From NCBI RefSeq assembly GCF_001074155.1, contig NZ_JUUZ01000027.1:34336-98335 (forward strand): a stretch of 64,000 nucleotides of DNA. Direction: 5' to 3'. Both the position numbers and the translations under genes were made by a program. The notes below the pieces were generated by a model. It was not told the DNA's origin, searched no databases, and was given only the letters and a program-made list of their open reading frames with translations. Shown in pieces: positions 18,963-27,154 of the stretch (position 1 is the first letter of the stretch; every line of letters begins with the position of its first letter). The stretch is from Streptococcus pseudopneumoniae (GTDB lineage: Bacteria > Bacillota > Bacilli > Lactobacillales > Streptococcaceae).

Positions 18963-19799
18963 TTAATCCTCCAAGAAAGAAATGAGTTCTTTTGAAAACT
19001 CCTCTGCATATTGGAAGATCGAACCGTGACCAGCATTTGGATAGATGATAAACTTACTATCTTTTATTTTCTCATGCATATCATAAGAATTTTCCGTTGG
19101 AACCTGCATATCCTTGTCGCCGTTGACGATTAAGGTTGGTTGGGTGATAAATCTTAGGTCGTCTTGAGAATCTTTCCCCCAACGTTTAATAGCTTTGAGT
19201 TGAGTCAAGAAACCAGGCACACTCATGTCTTTGTCCACAAATTCTTTGGTGCGCATCCCCATTCGTCCGAGAACTTTCAAGGCTTCGATTTTTCCTTGTT
19301 CATCATGGTTATAGAAGATATAGCGTTTAGGATCGATGCGCTCGAGTCCAGCTTTAAACATATAGTTAAATGTTTTCCCTGTAACCTTATCGACCTCTTT
19401 TCCTCCTCGAGGTCCTGTTCCTGCCAAGATGAGACGGTTGACCAAATCAGGCTTGATTCGAACCATTTCTTGGGCAATCATCCCTCCCATAGAAAGACCT
19501 AGGAGATTGATTTTATCGTAACCAAGGGCTTTTACAAAGGCAATTGTCTGCTCAGCCATTCCAGGAATGGTTGGGGCCACTTTTCCTTGACTAGCACCGA
19601 CACCAGGAAGGTCGACCACAATCACATGGTGTTTTTCAGCAATCAAGTCCAAGAGTTTTGGATCCCAGTTGTCGAGGGTTGCTGCCAAATGGACCAGCAT
19701 CAGAAGAGGTAGTTTTGATTTGCCTTTACTAAGTTCGCGATAAGCGATTTTGTTCCCGTCGACTGTGATGTATTGATTTTTTGTAGTAAGATATGACAT
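18963..19799 (-). CDS. Alpha/beta hydrolase
   Basis: 278 residues from MSYLTTKNQYITVDGNKIAYRE. Nucleophile elbow GLSMGG (Ser), acid in VNGDKDMQVP and histidine in AGHGSIF give a complete triad. The oxyanion region lies at LVHLAATLDNWDP. The family includes esterases, haloperoxidase-like and lactone hydrolases; the substrate is unknown. AAAGGAAAAG precedes the start. It sits between the alcohol dehydrogenase and the SDR in one operon, suggesting joint handling of a small reactive organic compound. Confidence 0.87.
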   Translation of the reverse strand: MSYLTTKNQYITVDGNKIAYRELSKGKSKLPLLMLVHLAATLDNWDPKLLDLIAEKHHVIVVDLPGVGASQGKVAPTIPGMAEQTIAFVKALGYDKINLLGLSMGGMIAQEMVRIKPDLVNRLILAGTGPRGGKEVDKVTGKTFNYMFKAGLERIDPKRYIFYNHDEQGKIEALKVLGRMGMRTKEFVDKDMSVPGFLTQLKAIKRWGKDSQDDLRFITQPTLIVNGDKDMQVPTENSYDMHEKIKDSKFIIYPNAGHGSIFQYAEEFSKELISFLED

Positions 19800-19812
19800 T
19801 GTCTTTTCCTTT

Positions 19813-20817
19813 TTATTTCTTAAAGCTGAGGACTGTTTTTCCACGTGAGCGACCATTAGCGACCTTGTCTAAGGCGCTATTTACTTCTTCAAATGGATAG
19901 ACTGTATCGATAGATGGCTTGATTTCGAGTTTGCTAAAGAGGTCAGCTACCTCTTGTAATTGAGCACCATTGCTTTCTACAAAGATAAAATTGTAGTGAA
20001 TGCCGTATTCATCAGCCATCTTATCAAATTTGCGACCGGCTAAGCCAAGAATCATCTGTTTCCATTTTGGCAGGTTCATGCGTTTGGCAAAGTCACCATT
20101 TGGCATAGCACGGAGGGAAACAAGCTGACCACCTTTTTTTATGATAGACATTTGTTTTTCAGTCTCAGCACCCCCAAGGGTATCGAGGACATAATCAACC
20201 TGGCTAACAGTTTTTGTAAAATCCTCTGTTTTGTAATCGATAAAGCGGTCCGCTCCTAGGTTCAATACACGCTCAGCGCTATCTCCAGCCCCATTGGTAA
20301 TAACCTTCAAACCTTTGGCCTTAGCAATCGGAATGGCCATCCCACCGACACCGCCTGTACCACCAGAGATAAAGATCGTTTTGCCAGCTTGAGCACCCAT
20401 GAGTTCTAAGGCTTGCATAATAGTCAAGGCAGTCAAAGGCACAGCAGCCGCTTCCTCGTCAGAAAGATAGTCTGGGACCTTGGCTAGAGCCTGACTATCG
20501 ACAGCTAGGTATTCTGCAAAGGCACCAATATGATCAAGTGGTAAACGCCCAAAAACTCGGTCTCCGACTTTGAGATTTTTGACTTGGCTACCGGTCTCTT
20601 CAATGATACCGACCACTTCATTACCTGCAGTTTGTGGGAGTTTGTAAGGGACGATCATCTTGACTTCTCCTCGGGAAATCATGTTATCCAGAGGATTAAC
20701 ACCAGCAGCGGTGACTTTGACCAAAACTTCTTTGTCTGTGATACTTGGTTTTGCGATTTCTGTGATGTTAAGAGTGATATTCTTTTTGTTATAAGTAGTA
20801 TGTTGTGCAGCTTTCAT
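19813..20817 (-). CDS. Zinc-free MDR oxidoreductase (quinone oxidoreductase-like)
   Basis: 334 residues from MKAAQHTTYNKKN. Medium-chain dehydrogenase fold: GroES-like N-terminus (AAGVNPLDNMISRG), then NADPH site SGGTGGVGGMAIPIAKAKG. The GHE and cysteine cluster of zinc alcohol dehydrogenases is absent, which points to the quinone/enone reductase branch. AAGAGAAGAC serves as ribosome binding site. First gene of the operon; the promoter region carries a palindrome that matches the one in front of the adjacent Rrf2 gene. Confidence 0.9.
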   Translation of the reverse strand: MKAAQHTTYNKKNITLNITEIAKPSITDKEVLVKVTAAGVNPLDNMISRGEVKMIVPYKLPQTAGNEVVGIIEETGSQVKNLKVGDRVFGRLPLDHIGAFAEYLAVDSQALAKVPDYLSDEEAAAVPLTALTIMQALELMGAQAGKTIFISGGTGGVGGMAIPIAKAKGLKVITNGAGDSAERVLNLGADRFIDYKTEDFTKTVSQVDYVLDTLGGAETEKQMSIIKKGGQLVSLRAMPNGDFAKRMNLPKWKQMILGLAGRKFDKMADEYGIHYNFIFVESNGAQLQEVADLFSKLEIKPSIDTVYPFEEVNSALDKVANGRSRGKTVLSFKK

Positions 20818-20841
20818 TGTCTTCTCTTTTCTATTTTTTAA

Positions 20842-20862
20842 TTGTATCTGATATAGATACAA
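20842..20862. promoter_or_regulatory. Rrf2 operator at the oxidoreductase operon
   Basis: TTGTATC and GATACAA, 7-base arms separated by TGATATA. It shares the string TTGTATCTGATA with the site at 21346. On the minus strand it lies just downstream of a TATACT (-10-like) hexamer, a position that would block transcription of the oxidoreductase operon. Confidence 0.6.
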
Positions 20863-20895
20863 GTATAGTCTTTTTAAAACTGATCTGCATGCAAA

Positions 20896-21327
20896 TCAGT
20901 TTCGTTTTTGTTTGGCTTCTTTATAAAGATTGTTAATGACATCTTCTAAGGTTTGCTGGGCTAGTTCCTTCTCAAGTTGAGCTTCAGCGCTAGCAAATAG
21001 TGGTGAAACGGCAGCCTGGATATGTTTCCCTACTGGGCAATCAGGGTTGCTATTTTGGTGAACAGGAAATAAGCTGATATGGCTGACTTCTTGTGTCGCA
21101 AAATAAATTTCAAGTAAGGTCACTTCCTTTGGGGACTTACTGAGTTGATAGCCTGTTTTTCCTTGATGGGAAGTAATTAAGCCAGCGTTTTTCAATAAGG
21201 CAATCACCTTACGAATATAACTAGCATTGGTTCCGACGCTCTCAGCAAGAGCTTGTGAACTTAAGGTTTCCTTGCTCTCACTAATCATGGTTAGGATGTG
21301 CAAGGAAACTGAAAATTTCGTATCCAT
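20896..21327 (-). CDS. Rrf2-family transcriptional regulator (YwnA-like)
   Basis: 143 residues, MDTKFSVSLHILTMISESKETLSSQALAESVGTNASYIRKVIALLKNAGLI at the N-terminus: the Rrf2 winged helix. The three-cysteine iron-sulfur cluster of IscR/NsrR is absent; a single Cys sits in NPDCPVGKH, as in YwnA/YwgB-type members, so it may sense reactive thiol or electrophile chemistry. It is upstream of and co-directional with the oxidoreductase operon, and both promoters share the same palindrome. That supports autoregulation plus control of the operon. Confidence 0.88.
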   Translation of the reverse strand: MDTKFSVSLHILTMISESKETLSSQALAESVGTNASYIRKVIALLKNAGLITSHQGKTGYQLSKSPKEVTLLEIYFATQEVSHISLFPVHQNSNPDCPVGKHIQAAVSPLFASAEAQLEKELAQQTLEDVINNLYKEAKQKRN

Positions 21328-21345
21328 ATAAACTCCTTTAGATAA

Positions 21346-21394
21346 CTTGTATCTGATACAAGAACAAGTATATCACAAATAAAAAGAAAAGCAA
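21346..21394 (-). promoter_or_regulatory. Rrf2 gene promoter with operator
   Basis: On the minus strand: TTGCTT (21389-21394), 16-base spacer, TATACT (21367-21372) with TG before it. Directly downstream is a 17-base palindrome, CTTGTATC-T-GATACAAG (21346-21362). Confidence 0.7.
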
Positions 21395-21520
21395 GACTTT
21401 TATTTTAAATTTTAAAAATTTTTTGAAGAGAGTCATCTAATCAGAGATGTCTGAAAAGGGTGTTCATAAAAAATGATGGGATAAATTTACCTTAGCACAA
21501 CAAAAAAAGCCCTATATTAT

Positions 21521-21554
21521 AAGGCTTTTTCCTGTTGTTTAGATGCCCCCTGCA
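21521..21554 (+). repeat. Left attachment site (att)
   Basis: AAGGCTTTTTCCTGTTG then TTTAGATGCCCCCTGCA. It repeats the tRNA-Lys 3' end and its downstream terminator half at 31298-31332, differing by one missing A. Confidence 0.85.
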
Positions 21555-21640
21555 TGGATTTGTAAGAACTTTTCATATTGAAAATAAACAAAAATGTTGA
21601 AATATAGCTGATTTTAGGGAAATACTTTTAGGTATTTTCA

Positions 21641-21836
21641 ATGTCAGAATTTAAAAATGGGGCAAAAGTGGGGCAAAAACGAATGACTCATAAAGGTTTC
21701 CTATTAGAAACAGGATTTACTCAATTAGAAGTTGCTTGAAGAATTAGATAAAAAGAATGTGTTTGATATTGAAGACTATATCAAGAGAAAAGGCAAAGTT
21801 AAGCTTAATAGAAATACAGTAATTACAAGATTGTAA
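21641..21836 (+). pseudogene. Decayed coding remnants inside the left end
   Basis: A 32-codon ORF from ATG 21641 (MSEFKNGAKVGQKRMTHKGF...) ends at 21739. A second frame, open from 21729 to the stop at 21836, reads KLLEELDKKNVFDIEDYIKRKGKV and so on. They overlap slightly in different frames and look like pieces of an older gene. Neither has a convincing ribosome binding site. Two copies of TGGGGCAAA (21658-21666, 21669-21677) lie in the first; the same pair occurs at the right end of the element. Confidence 0.35.
21658..21677 (+). repeat. Paired TGGGGCAAA repeats, left end
   Basis: Two direct copies 11 bases apart, matching the pair at 31243-31263 (12 bases apart). They are candidate integrase arm-type binding sites. 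Confidence 0.4.
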
Positions 21837-21914
21837 TATTTTTCTGTTATAGCTTTATGTGACAGGGATAAATATGGTATAATAAGACAAATTTGAAGGT
21901 GTAGAGGTAAGCAT

Positions 21915-22532
21915 TTGAAAGAGAATAGACCTGATTTTCGAGATATAAAATCATTTGAAGAATTTAACAGATACTACTGGTATCGAGATGAACTTTCACA
22001 AATTTGTAAATCTCTTGGATTGGAGTATAGATGTACAAAACAGGAGCTGAATCATATTATAGAACAATATTTTAAGGGAAATAGGATAGAAAAATTTTTG
22101 AGCAAAGGAAACAAAAATCAATCCGAAGTTATAACATTAGATACACCGTTACTTGAATGCGGATTTTCTTTTAACCAAAAATTTCGAGAATATTTTTCAG
22201 AGGTAATAGGCGTTAATTCGTTTAAATTTAATGCTGATATGGCAACAGCTTGGCGAAAAGTAAAAAGGGATAACGATATAAAATTTACAATCCAAGATAT
22301 GATTAAAATATACTATGGAGAATCAGACTATGCCAAATATGATAATTCAGTTTGCCAATGGAACCAATTTTTAAAAGATTTTTGTGCAGATGAATTTAGC
22401 GAATACTATTCTAACAAGTTAAAAGCTGCAGCTATCCTTTGGAAAGAAGTTAGAGATTCAAAAAATGAAAAAATATATTCACGGGAACTTTTGAAAAAAT
22501 ATGAGGATAAAATAGAGGCGTACTGTAAGTAA
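21915..22532 (+). CDS. SAP-like / DUF6434-like cargo protein
   Basis: 205 residues from a TTG start at 21915, after GGTGTAGAGGTAAG. The N-terminal half (FEEFNRYYWYRDELSQICKSLGLEYRCTKQELNHIIEQYF) has the helix-extension-helix look of a SAP-type nucleic-acid-binding motif. The C-terminal half (FSFNQKFREYFSEVIGVNSFKFNADMATAWRKVK ... FCADEF) resembles DUF6434; this is from memory and needs a profile search. An extended -10 (TGG-TATAAT, near 21873-21881) precedes it. The gene is lone cargo at the left of the element and AT-rich. Function unknown. Confidence 0.6.
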   Translation: MKENRPDFRDIKSFEEFNRYYWYRDELSQICKSLGLEYRCTKQELNHIIEQYFKGNRIEKFLSKGNKNQSEVITLDTPLLECGFSFNQKFREYFSEVIGVNSFKFNADMATAWRKVKRDNDIKFTIQDMIKIYYGESDYAKYDNSVCQWNQFLKDFCADEFSEYYSNKLKAAAILWKEVRDSKNEKIYSRELLKKYEDKIEAYCK

Positions 22533-22607
22533 ACAAATCCCAAGTTATAAGTTTCTATTAGATGAAACCTATAAAATTTGTACAAATATTGTAGGTTAGG
22601 AGAAGAA

Positions 22608-22742
22608 TTGTTTTCAAAAGATGTCTATAAGTGGGTAGGAGGAAGTGTACTTGGTTCGTATTTTGTAAGCACTACTTCAAGTCATTATGATTGGGCGATG
22701 AAGAAATTAAAAGCACATCAAAAAAATTGTAAGAAAAAATAA
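22608..22742 (+). CDS. Small hypothetical protein (44 aa), DUF6110-like
   Basis: TTG start at 22608 preceded by TAGGAGAAG. The product begins LFSKDVYKWVGGSVLGSYFVST (first residue Met when initiated) and ends HQKNCKKK. A short amphipathic/hydrophobic N-terminus with WVGGSVLGSY followed by a basic tail recalls small DUF6110-type proteins, but the resemblance is weak. It is 75 bases after the previous gene and is followed by a terminator at 22807. Confidence 0.4.
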   Translation: MFSKDVYKWVGGSVLGSYFVSTTSSHYDWAMKKLKAHQKNCKKK

Positions 22743-22806
22743 GCAGATATGGTATCTTTTTGGTAGCTAAACAGACAAAATATCTTGTTTTTTGCAAATA
22801 ATACTT

Positions 22807-22839
22807 AAAAAGAATGTTGATTTATCAGCATTCTTTTTT
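22807..22839 (+). terminator. Terminator
   Basis: AAAAGAATG and CATTCTTTTTT with an inner TGAT/ATCA step; it closes the left cargo genes. Confidence 0.8.
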
Positions 22840-22947
22840 ATTTCAAATGTATTCTCGGAATTTGGTTTAAAAGCCTATAATACTCAATGATTAGACTAAA
22901 GATGAATAAAATGGAGAAAACTCTAATGGTTCTTCTCCATTTTTTGG

Positions 22948-24318
22948 CTAATTGGTAATGTTGAAAATTGGAAGTGAAATGATACTTTCAAAGAATTCAT
23001 TTTGGATACTAGCAAACGAAATAGAACCCTGATGCAAATCAACAATTTGTTTTGAAATTTTTAGCCCAATTCCAGTCGTTCTAATTTTAGAAATATCAAT
23101 GTTTTTAAAAGATAATTCATTAAGTTCAGCAATTTTTTCTGGTGAAGCTCCCTGTCCATTATCTTTGATTTCGACAATTACATTTGTATCTTTTTTGTAT
23201 AAGTGGATTCTTATTGTGCAACCCTTTTCGTTATGTAAAACAGAGTTGTAGATGATATTATGGATAACTCTTGTGATTAAAAACTGCTCAATCATGATAG
23301 ATTGATTAACAAGTGAATAATCGTAATCAAATTCAAATTCAAATTCATTCCAGATTTCTTGATTTAAAATATGGATGAGAATGTCTTTGAAGAAGGGGAT
23401 AATTTTTGTTTCAGTCTGATTTAATTGAAGATGACCGGATGAAAGGCGAGCTACTATATTTAAGTCATTTAAAACATTTTGGATGTAATAGGATTCCGTC
23501 AATATTGGACGAATATGTTTTTTAAACTGTGTATCTAGTTCAGAATCATTTAACAAGGACGCGTTAGAAATGATGACAGAAAGAGGTGTTTTGATATCGT
23601 GTGCAATACCTGAAATCCATTGCTCTTTAAAGACTTCATTCTCTTTGAGTAGAGTATCGGTTTGATTAATTGCAGTTGTAAGATATTCTAGTTCTGATAT
23701 AGAATTTATTGGATTTTTTAAACCATATGGGAGATTCTGAATAGCAGTTACAAGAGGCACAATTTTACGATTGATATGCGTCACGCCATAGTAGTAAAGA
23801 AAAGCGAAATAAAGGCAGTTGAAAAGCAATACTCCAAATGCTATTAGTGGAAACAGGCGGAGACTATCTATATCTAAGTAATTAAAACTATAACGAGCAA
23901 TTTTATCTTTTGGAAAACCAACAACAATGATGTATCCACCTTTTATCTGACTAAAAACAGGATAATCTGAAAGATAATAGCGAGAAAACTGTAAAATGTC
24001 CCCGTAGTCAAATTGCGAAGGAACTTCTGTAGGTTTATACTGTTCGTACACTTGTTTTCCAGTCTGCTTATCCAATACCATGAGCCATAACTTTTGTTCT
24101 TTTAGACTAGAAATATCATTTTCAGGTATGTGGACGTTATTATTTGTGATGGTAATGTGTTCAGAAATTATTTTCACAGTCTCAGTAGCAGTTTGCTTTT
24201 TACTAATGTAGAAAACAAAACTGGCAATTAGAATAATATTGGTAATAAAGATAATGATGGAAGAAAAGATAAATTTCTTTAGTGAATACCTTAAAATTTT
24301 GGTTTGATTCATAATCAT
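22948..24318 (-). CDS. Sensor histidine kinase, lantibiotic-locus type
   Basis: 456 residues. Two membrane segments (about 14-37 and 152-175) flank an extracellular sensor of about 115 residues. Then come the H-box WISGIAHDIKTPLS, N-box HNIIYNSVLHN, G1 DNGQGASP and G2 TGIGLKIS. The extracellular loop and short linker suit the LanK group that senses a lantibiotic. Its start overlaps the response regulator stop (ATGA), giving coupled translation from the regulator gene. It is divergent from the lantibiotic precursor remnant and immunity genes. Confidence 0.88.
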   Translation of the reverse strand: MIMNQTKILRYSLKKFIFSSIIIFITNIILIASFVFYISKKQTATETVKIISEHITITNNNVHIPENDISSLKEQKLWLMVLDKQTGKQVYEQYKPTEVPSQFDYGDILQFSRYYLSDYPVFSQIKGGYIIVVGFPKDKIARYSFNYLDIDSLRLFPLIAFGVLLFNCLYFAFLYYYGVTHINRKIVPLVTAIQNLPYGLKNPINSISELEYLTTAINQTDTLLKENEVFKEQWISGIAHDIKTPLSVIISNASLLNDSELDTQFKKHIRPILTESYYIQNVLNDLNIVARLSSGHLQLNQTETKIIPFFKDILIHILNQEIWNEFEFEFDYDYSLVNQSIMIEQFLITRVIHNIIYNSVLHNEKGCTIRIHLYKKDTNVIVEIKDNGQGASPEKIAELNELSFKNIDISKIRTTGIGLKISKQIVDLHQGSISFASIQNEFFESIISLPIFNITN

Positions 24319-25013
24319 GATAACAATTTATATCCTAGCCCTTTAGCTGTCTTTAAATATTGAGGTTTTGAAGGATTTTCTTCTATTTTTTCTCGAATTT
24401 TCCGAATATGTACAGTCAAAGAGTTTTCATAACCAAAGCTATCCACTCCCCAAATCGTATCACAGAGAGATTCGGTTGAAACGATGTAATTTTTATTATC
24501 GTAAAGTTTTTTCAAAATCTGAATTTCAATTGGCGTAATAGAAATTTCTGCTCCATTTTTTTGTACTGTTGCATTCCGAAAACTCACCAAAGTCTGTCCA
24601 ATCTGTATTGTTTCCTGTTCTGATTTATAACTTCTACGGAGCAGAGCCATAATACGATAGATAAGATTTTTTGGAATGAAGGGTTTCATGATATAATCAT
24701 CACCACCAGCATTGAAACCAGCTATCTCATCTTCAGGATTATTTTTGGCAGTCAGAAAGAGGATAGGAGTATCGCCTTTTTTTCGGATATGTTTTGCTAA
24801 TGTGTAGCCATCCCCATCGGGTAGCATAATGTCCAAAAGGAAAAGGTCGAACTGCTCTATTTCAATCATGTCCAAACTAGATTCTATATCATAGGCTGAT
24901 GTTAGATTGGAAAATCCGTAGGCAGTGAGAATATCTCTTATGGAAGAGTTTAAAATTTTGTCGTCATCAATGATAAGGATGTGCTTATTCAGGAGTTGTT
25001 GTTCGAAACTCAT
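24315..25013 (-). CDS. OmpR-family response regulator, lantibiotic-locus type
   Basis: 232 residues. Receiver domain with acidic pocket IDDD (about 16-18), phosphoacceptor Asp61 in LFLLDIMLP, Thr in LFLTAKN and Lys in IMKPF. The C-terminal winged helix is of the OmpR type (DTIWGVDSFGYENSLTVHIRKIREKIE). First gene of the minus-strand pair with the kinase. Its likely target is the promoter of the divergent precursor/immunity operon, where a direct repeat lies at helical spacing. Confidence 0.9.
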   Translation of the reverse strand: MSFEQQLLNKHILIIDDDKILNSSIRDILTAYGFSNLTSAYDIESSLDMIEIEQFDLFLLDIMLPDGDGYTLAKHIRKKGDTPILFLTAKNNPEDEIAGFNAGGDDYIMKPFIPKNLIYRIMALLRRSYKSEQETIQIGQTLVSFRNATVQKNGAEISITPIEIQILKKLYDNKNYIVSTESLCDTIWGVDSFGYENSLTVHIRKIREKIEENPSKPQYLKTAKGLGYKLLS

Positions 25014-25084
25014 AATCTTACCTCGCTTATTTAAATTATACCATTTAAAAGAGTGAAAAAAAGAAAAATACTTTAATCTTAATG

Positions 25085-25132
25085 TAAAATTAAGGTTAGC
25101 TTAGTTTAAAATTAATCTAGCATGTCTATAAT
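25085..25132 (+). promoter_or_regulatory. Promoter of the lantibiotic/immunity operon with direct repeats
   Basis: TATAAT at 25127-25132. TAAAATTAA occurs at 25085-25093 and 25107-25115, exactly 22 bases (two helical turns) apart, ending 11 bases before the -10 and overlapping the -35 zone. This is the usual layout for an OmpR-type activator. Confidence 0.6.
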
Positions 25133-25193
25133 AAAGACATAACCTAGATAGAGATACTTCTCAAATTAATTTTAATCAGTGAGGTATTTCCAA

Positions 25194-25334
25194 ATGGTTA
25201 AACAACAAATGAATCTCGTTGAGATTGAAGCAATGAATTCTCTTCAAGAATTGACTCTTGAAGAACTTGATAACGTTCTTGGTGCTGGTGGTGGAGTAAT
25301 CCAAATCCATTTTATTCAGACAAAACAATGGTAA
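25194..25334 (+). pseudogene. Lantibiotic precursor (salivaricin B type), core destroyed by deletion
   Basis: 46 codons with GAGG upstream. The leader MVKQQMNLVEIEAMNSLQE and then LTLEELDNVLGA is of the lacticin 481/salivaricin group, cut after Gly-Ala. The core begins GGGVIQ, which matches the start of salivaricin B as I recall it, and then changes to IHFIQTKQW-stop. That tail is out-of-frame sequence of an ABC exporter gene, so the Ser/Thr/Cys ring residues are lost. The leader itself is intact. The modification enzyme LanM and most of LanT are gone. Confidence 0.8.
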
Positions 25335-25495
25335 TAGTGACTCACCAATTAGATATTGTGAATTATGTTGATTCTATCATTTTTGTTGATAAGAGTAGTA
25401 GAGATGTTATCAAAGATACTCATGATAATTTGATTCATGGAAATCAAAATTATAGAAAATTTTTTAGTTTAATGGAGGAAGTTCATAATGATTAG
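25304..25495 (+). pseudogene. 3' fragment of lantibiotic ABC exporter (LanT)
   Basis: Read in the frame starting at 25304: NPFYSDKTMVIVTHQLDIV, then NYVDSIIFVDK and later GNQNYRKFFSLMEEVHND, ending at the TAG 25493-25495. The H-loop histidine sits in VTHQL, and the text fits the last 60 or so residues of a peptidase-containing ABC exporter. Everything upstream (peptidase, membrane and Walker domains) is missing and replaced by the precursor gene start. Its end overlaps the start of the immunity ATPase gene by 8 bases, the original lanT-lanF junction. Confidence 0.8.
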
Positions 25496-26399
25496 TAATG
25501 TTTTACAGATAAAAAACTTACAAAAGGTATTTAAGGACACTCAGGTAGTTAACCTTAGTTCCTTATCAGTTCAACAAGGTGAGATTTATGGTTTTCTAGG
25601 TCCAAATGGAGCTGGGAAAACAACAACCATGAAGATGATTTTGTCTTTGATTTCTCGTACAGATGGGGAGATTGAAGTGTTCGGTCAATCTATAGGTACG
25701 GACAAGCAGTATCTTAATCAGATTGGCTCTATGATTGAAGAACCGTCTTATTATCCTAATTTGACAGGCTATGAAAATCTCTTGGTCTTTCAAAAAATCC
25801 TTGGATTTGATAAGAAAAACATTCAGGAAACCTTGAAAATTGTAGGGTTAGATCAACCTAAAAACAAGAAAAAATTGGTTAAAGATTATTCTCTGGGTAT
25901 GAAACAGCGCTTGGCTTTAGCCTTTGCCTTAGTCAAGAAACCGCGTTTGTTGATACTGGATGAGCCAACAAACGGGCTAGACCCAGCAGGGATTCATGAA
26001 ATTCGGGAACTGATTATCAAGTTGGCAAAAGAACATGGCATTACTGTCTTCATCTCTACCCATATCCTTTCTGAAGTAGAGCATATCGCTGACCGTGTGG
26101 GGATTATCAATCATGGTCAACTGGTTTACGAGGGAGAAATTCGTAAAATTCAGTCCAATAAATGGCTGGAAGTGCGTGGGGATTTTAGAGGTCTACGTGA
26201 AGCCATTAGCCAAGTGTTATTTGGTTATCCGTGCAAGATCTTAGAGATACAAGAAGATAAACTCAAGCTGACTAACCTTGCCGATCAGGAGATTTCTAGT
26301 TTGTTACGAGATTTAATAGTCGAGAAAGTTCCAATTTATGAAGTGAAGCAAGAACAAGAAACCTTGGAATCTATCTTCCTCAACTTAACCAAGGAGTGA
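25488..26399 (+). CDS. Lantibiotic immunity ABC transporter ATPase (LanF)
   Basis: 303 residues. Walker A GPNGAGKTTT (about 37-46), Q-loop region, signature YSLGMKQRLALA, Walker B LLILDEPTNGLDP and H-loop STHILSEVEH. The C-terminal extension of about 90 residues is typical of BcrA/LanF ATPases. With the two permease genes it forms a LanFEG exporter that expels the lantibiotic from the membrane. TGGAGGAAG precedes the ATG. It is intact although the biosynthetic genes are deleted. Confidence 0.9.
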   Translation: MISNVLQIKNLQKVFKDTQVVNLSSLSVQQGEIYGFLGPNGAGKTTTMKMILSLISRTDGEIEVFGQSIGTDKQYLNQIGSMIEEPSYYPNLTGYENLLVFQKILGFDKKNIQETLKIVGLDQPKNKKKLVKDYSLGMKQRLALAFALVKKPRLLILDEPTNGLDPAGIHEIRELIIKLAKEHGITVFISTHILSEVEHIADRVGIINHGQLVYEGEIRKIQSNKWLEVRGDFRGLREAISQVLFGYPCKILEIQEDKLKLTNLADQEISSLLRDLIVEKVPIYEVKQEQETLESIFLNLTKE

Positions 26400-26404
26400 G
26401 TCTT

Positions 26405-27154
26405 ATGTTGAATAATTTGTCTATTGAATTGCTCAAGGCAAAACGAACCAAATCCTTCTTCATTATCATACTAGTTATGGGAGTCGGATTTGCTTGGGCA
26501 ATTGCAGCCGCTACACGTTACCTAAGTAATCCAGCCATGCACCAGATTAACCTAATTTTCTATATGATGAAAGAAGTAAATGGCTTGATTCTCCCTATCG
26601 TGGTCGCTCTCTTTGTATCCCGGATTGTCAAGAACGAGAAGGAGGGCAACACTTTCAAACTGCTTTTGGCAAATGGTGAAAATCTACGGCATATCTTTCT
26701 GAGTAAGCTTGCCCTGACTATGTTCGTTTTGACCTTTCTCGCTTTTTTGGAGGGAGTAGTAGTCCAGTTGATTGCAAACTTTTCTGGTCTAGAAATGCCT
26801 GTTAGCCTAATCCTCTGGCAAATCGTCATTTTCTTGCTAGCATCTTTTGTCTTAACCTGTCTGTTTTTGACTTTGCAGTTTTTACTGAAAAAGCAGGCAT
26901 TGATAATGGCATTAGGGATTTTCGGAGGATTTCTTGGAGTTGGATTTGGTCATGCAACAGCTTTTCTACAGCTGATTTTCCCATTTGGTGGTATAGCATA
27001 TCTGTCTCTGGTGGATTACCAGAAAGTCGCCAGTCAAGTGAGTTATGTTTTTGCGACAAACCTAGGATTTAAACTCTTTACATATTTGCCAATAGCCCTA
27101 ATCTATCTCTTCTTATCTCTCTATCTAGTTGAAAAGAAAGGAGGCAAGCTATGA
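26405..27154 (+). CDS. Lantibiotic immunity ABC permease (LanE)
   Basis: 249 residues from ATG 26405, chosen over GTG 26396 because AAGGAG at 26390-26395 touches the latter. Six hydrophobic segments are visible (for example SFFIIILVMGVGFAWAIA, GLILPIVVALFVSRI, LALTMFVLTFLAFLEG). The N-terminal IELLKAKRTK precedes the first, as in LanE/MutE permeases. Its stop overlaps the next start by four bases. Partner of the preceding ATPase. Confidence 0.85.
   Translation: MLNNLSIELLKAKRTKSFFIIILVMGVGFAWAIAAATRYLSNPAMHQINLIFYMMKEVNGLILPIVVALFVSRIVKNEKEGNTFKLLLANGENLRHIFLSKLALTMFVLTFLAFLEGVVVQLIANFSGLEMPVSLILWQIVIFLLASFVLTCLFLTLQFLLKKQALIMALGIFGGFLGVGFGHATAFLQLIFPFGGIAYLSLVDYQKVASQVSYVFATNLGFKLFTYLPIALIYLFLSLYLVEKKGGKL

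Noticed and set aside
12465..21520. Insertion sequences
   Set aside because: I looked for transposase frames and terminal inverted repeats here and across the window and found none that I could support.
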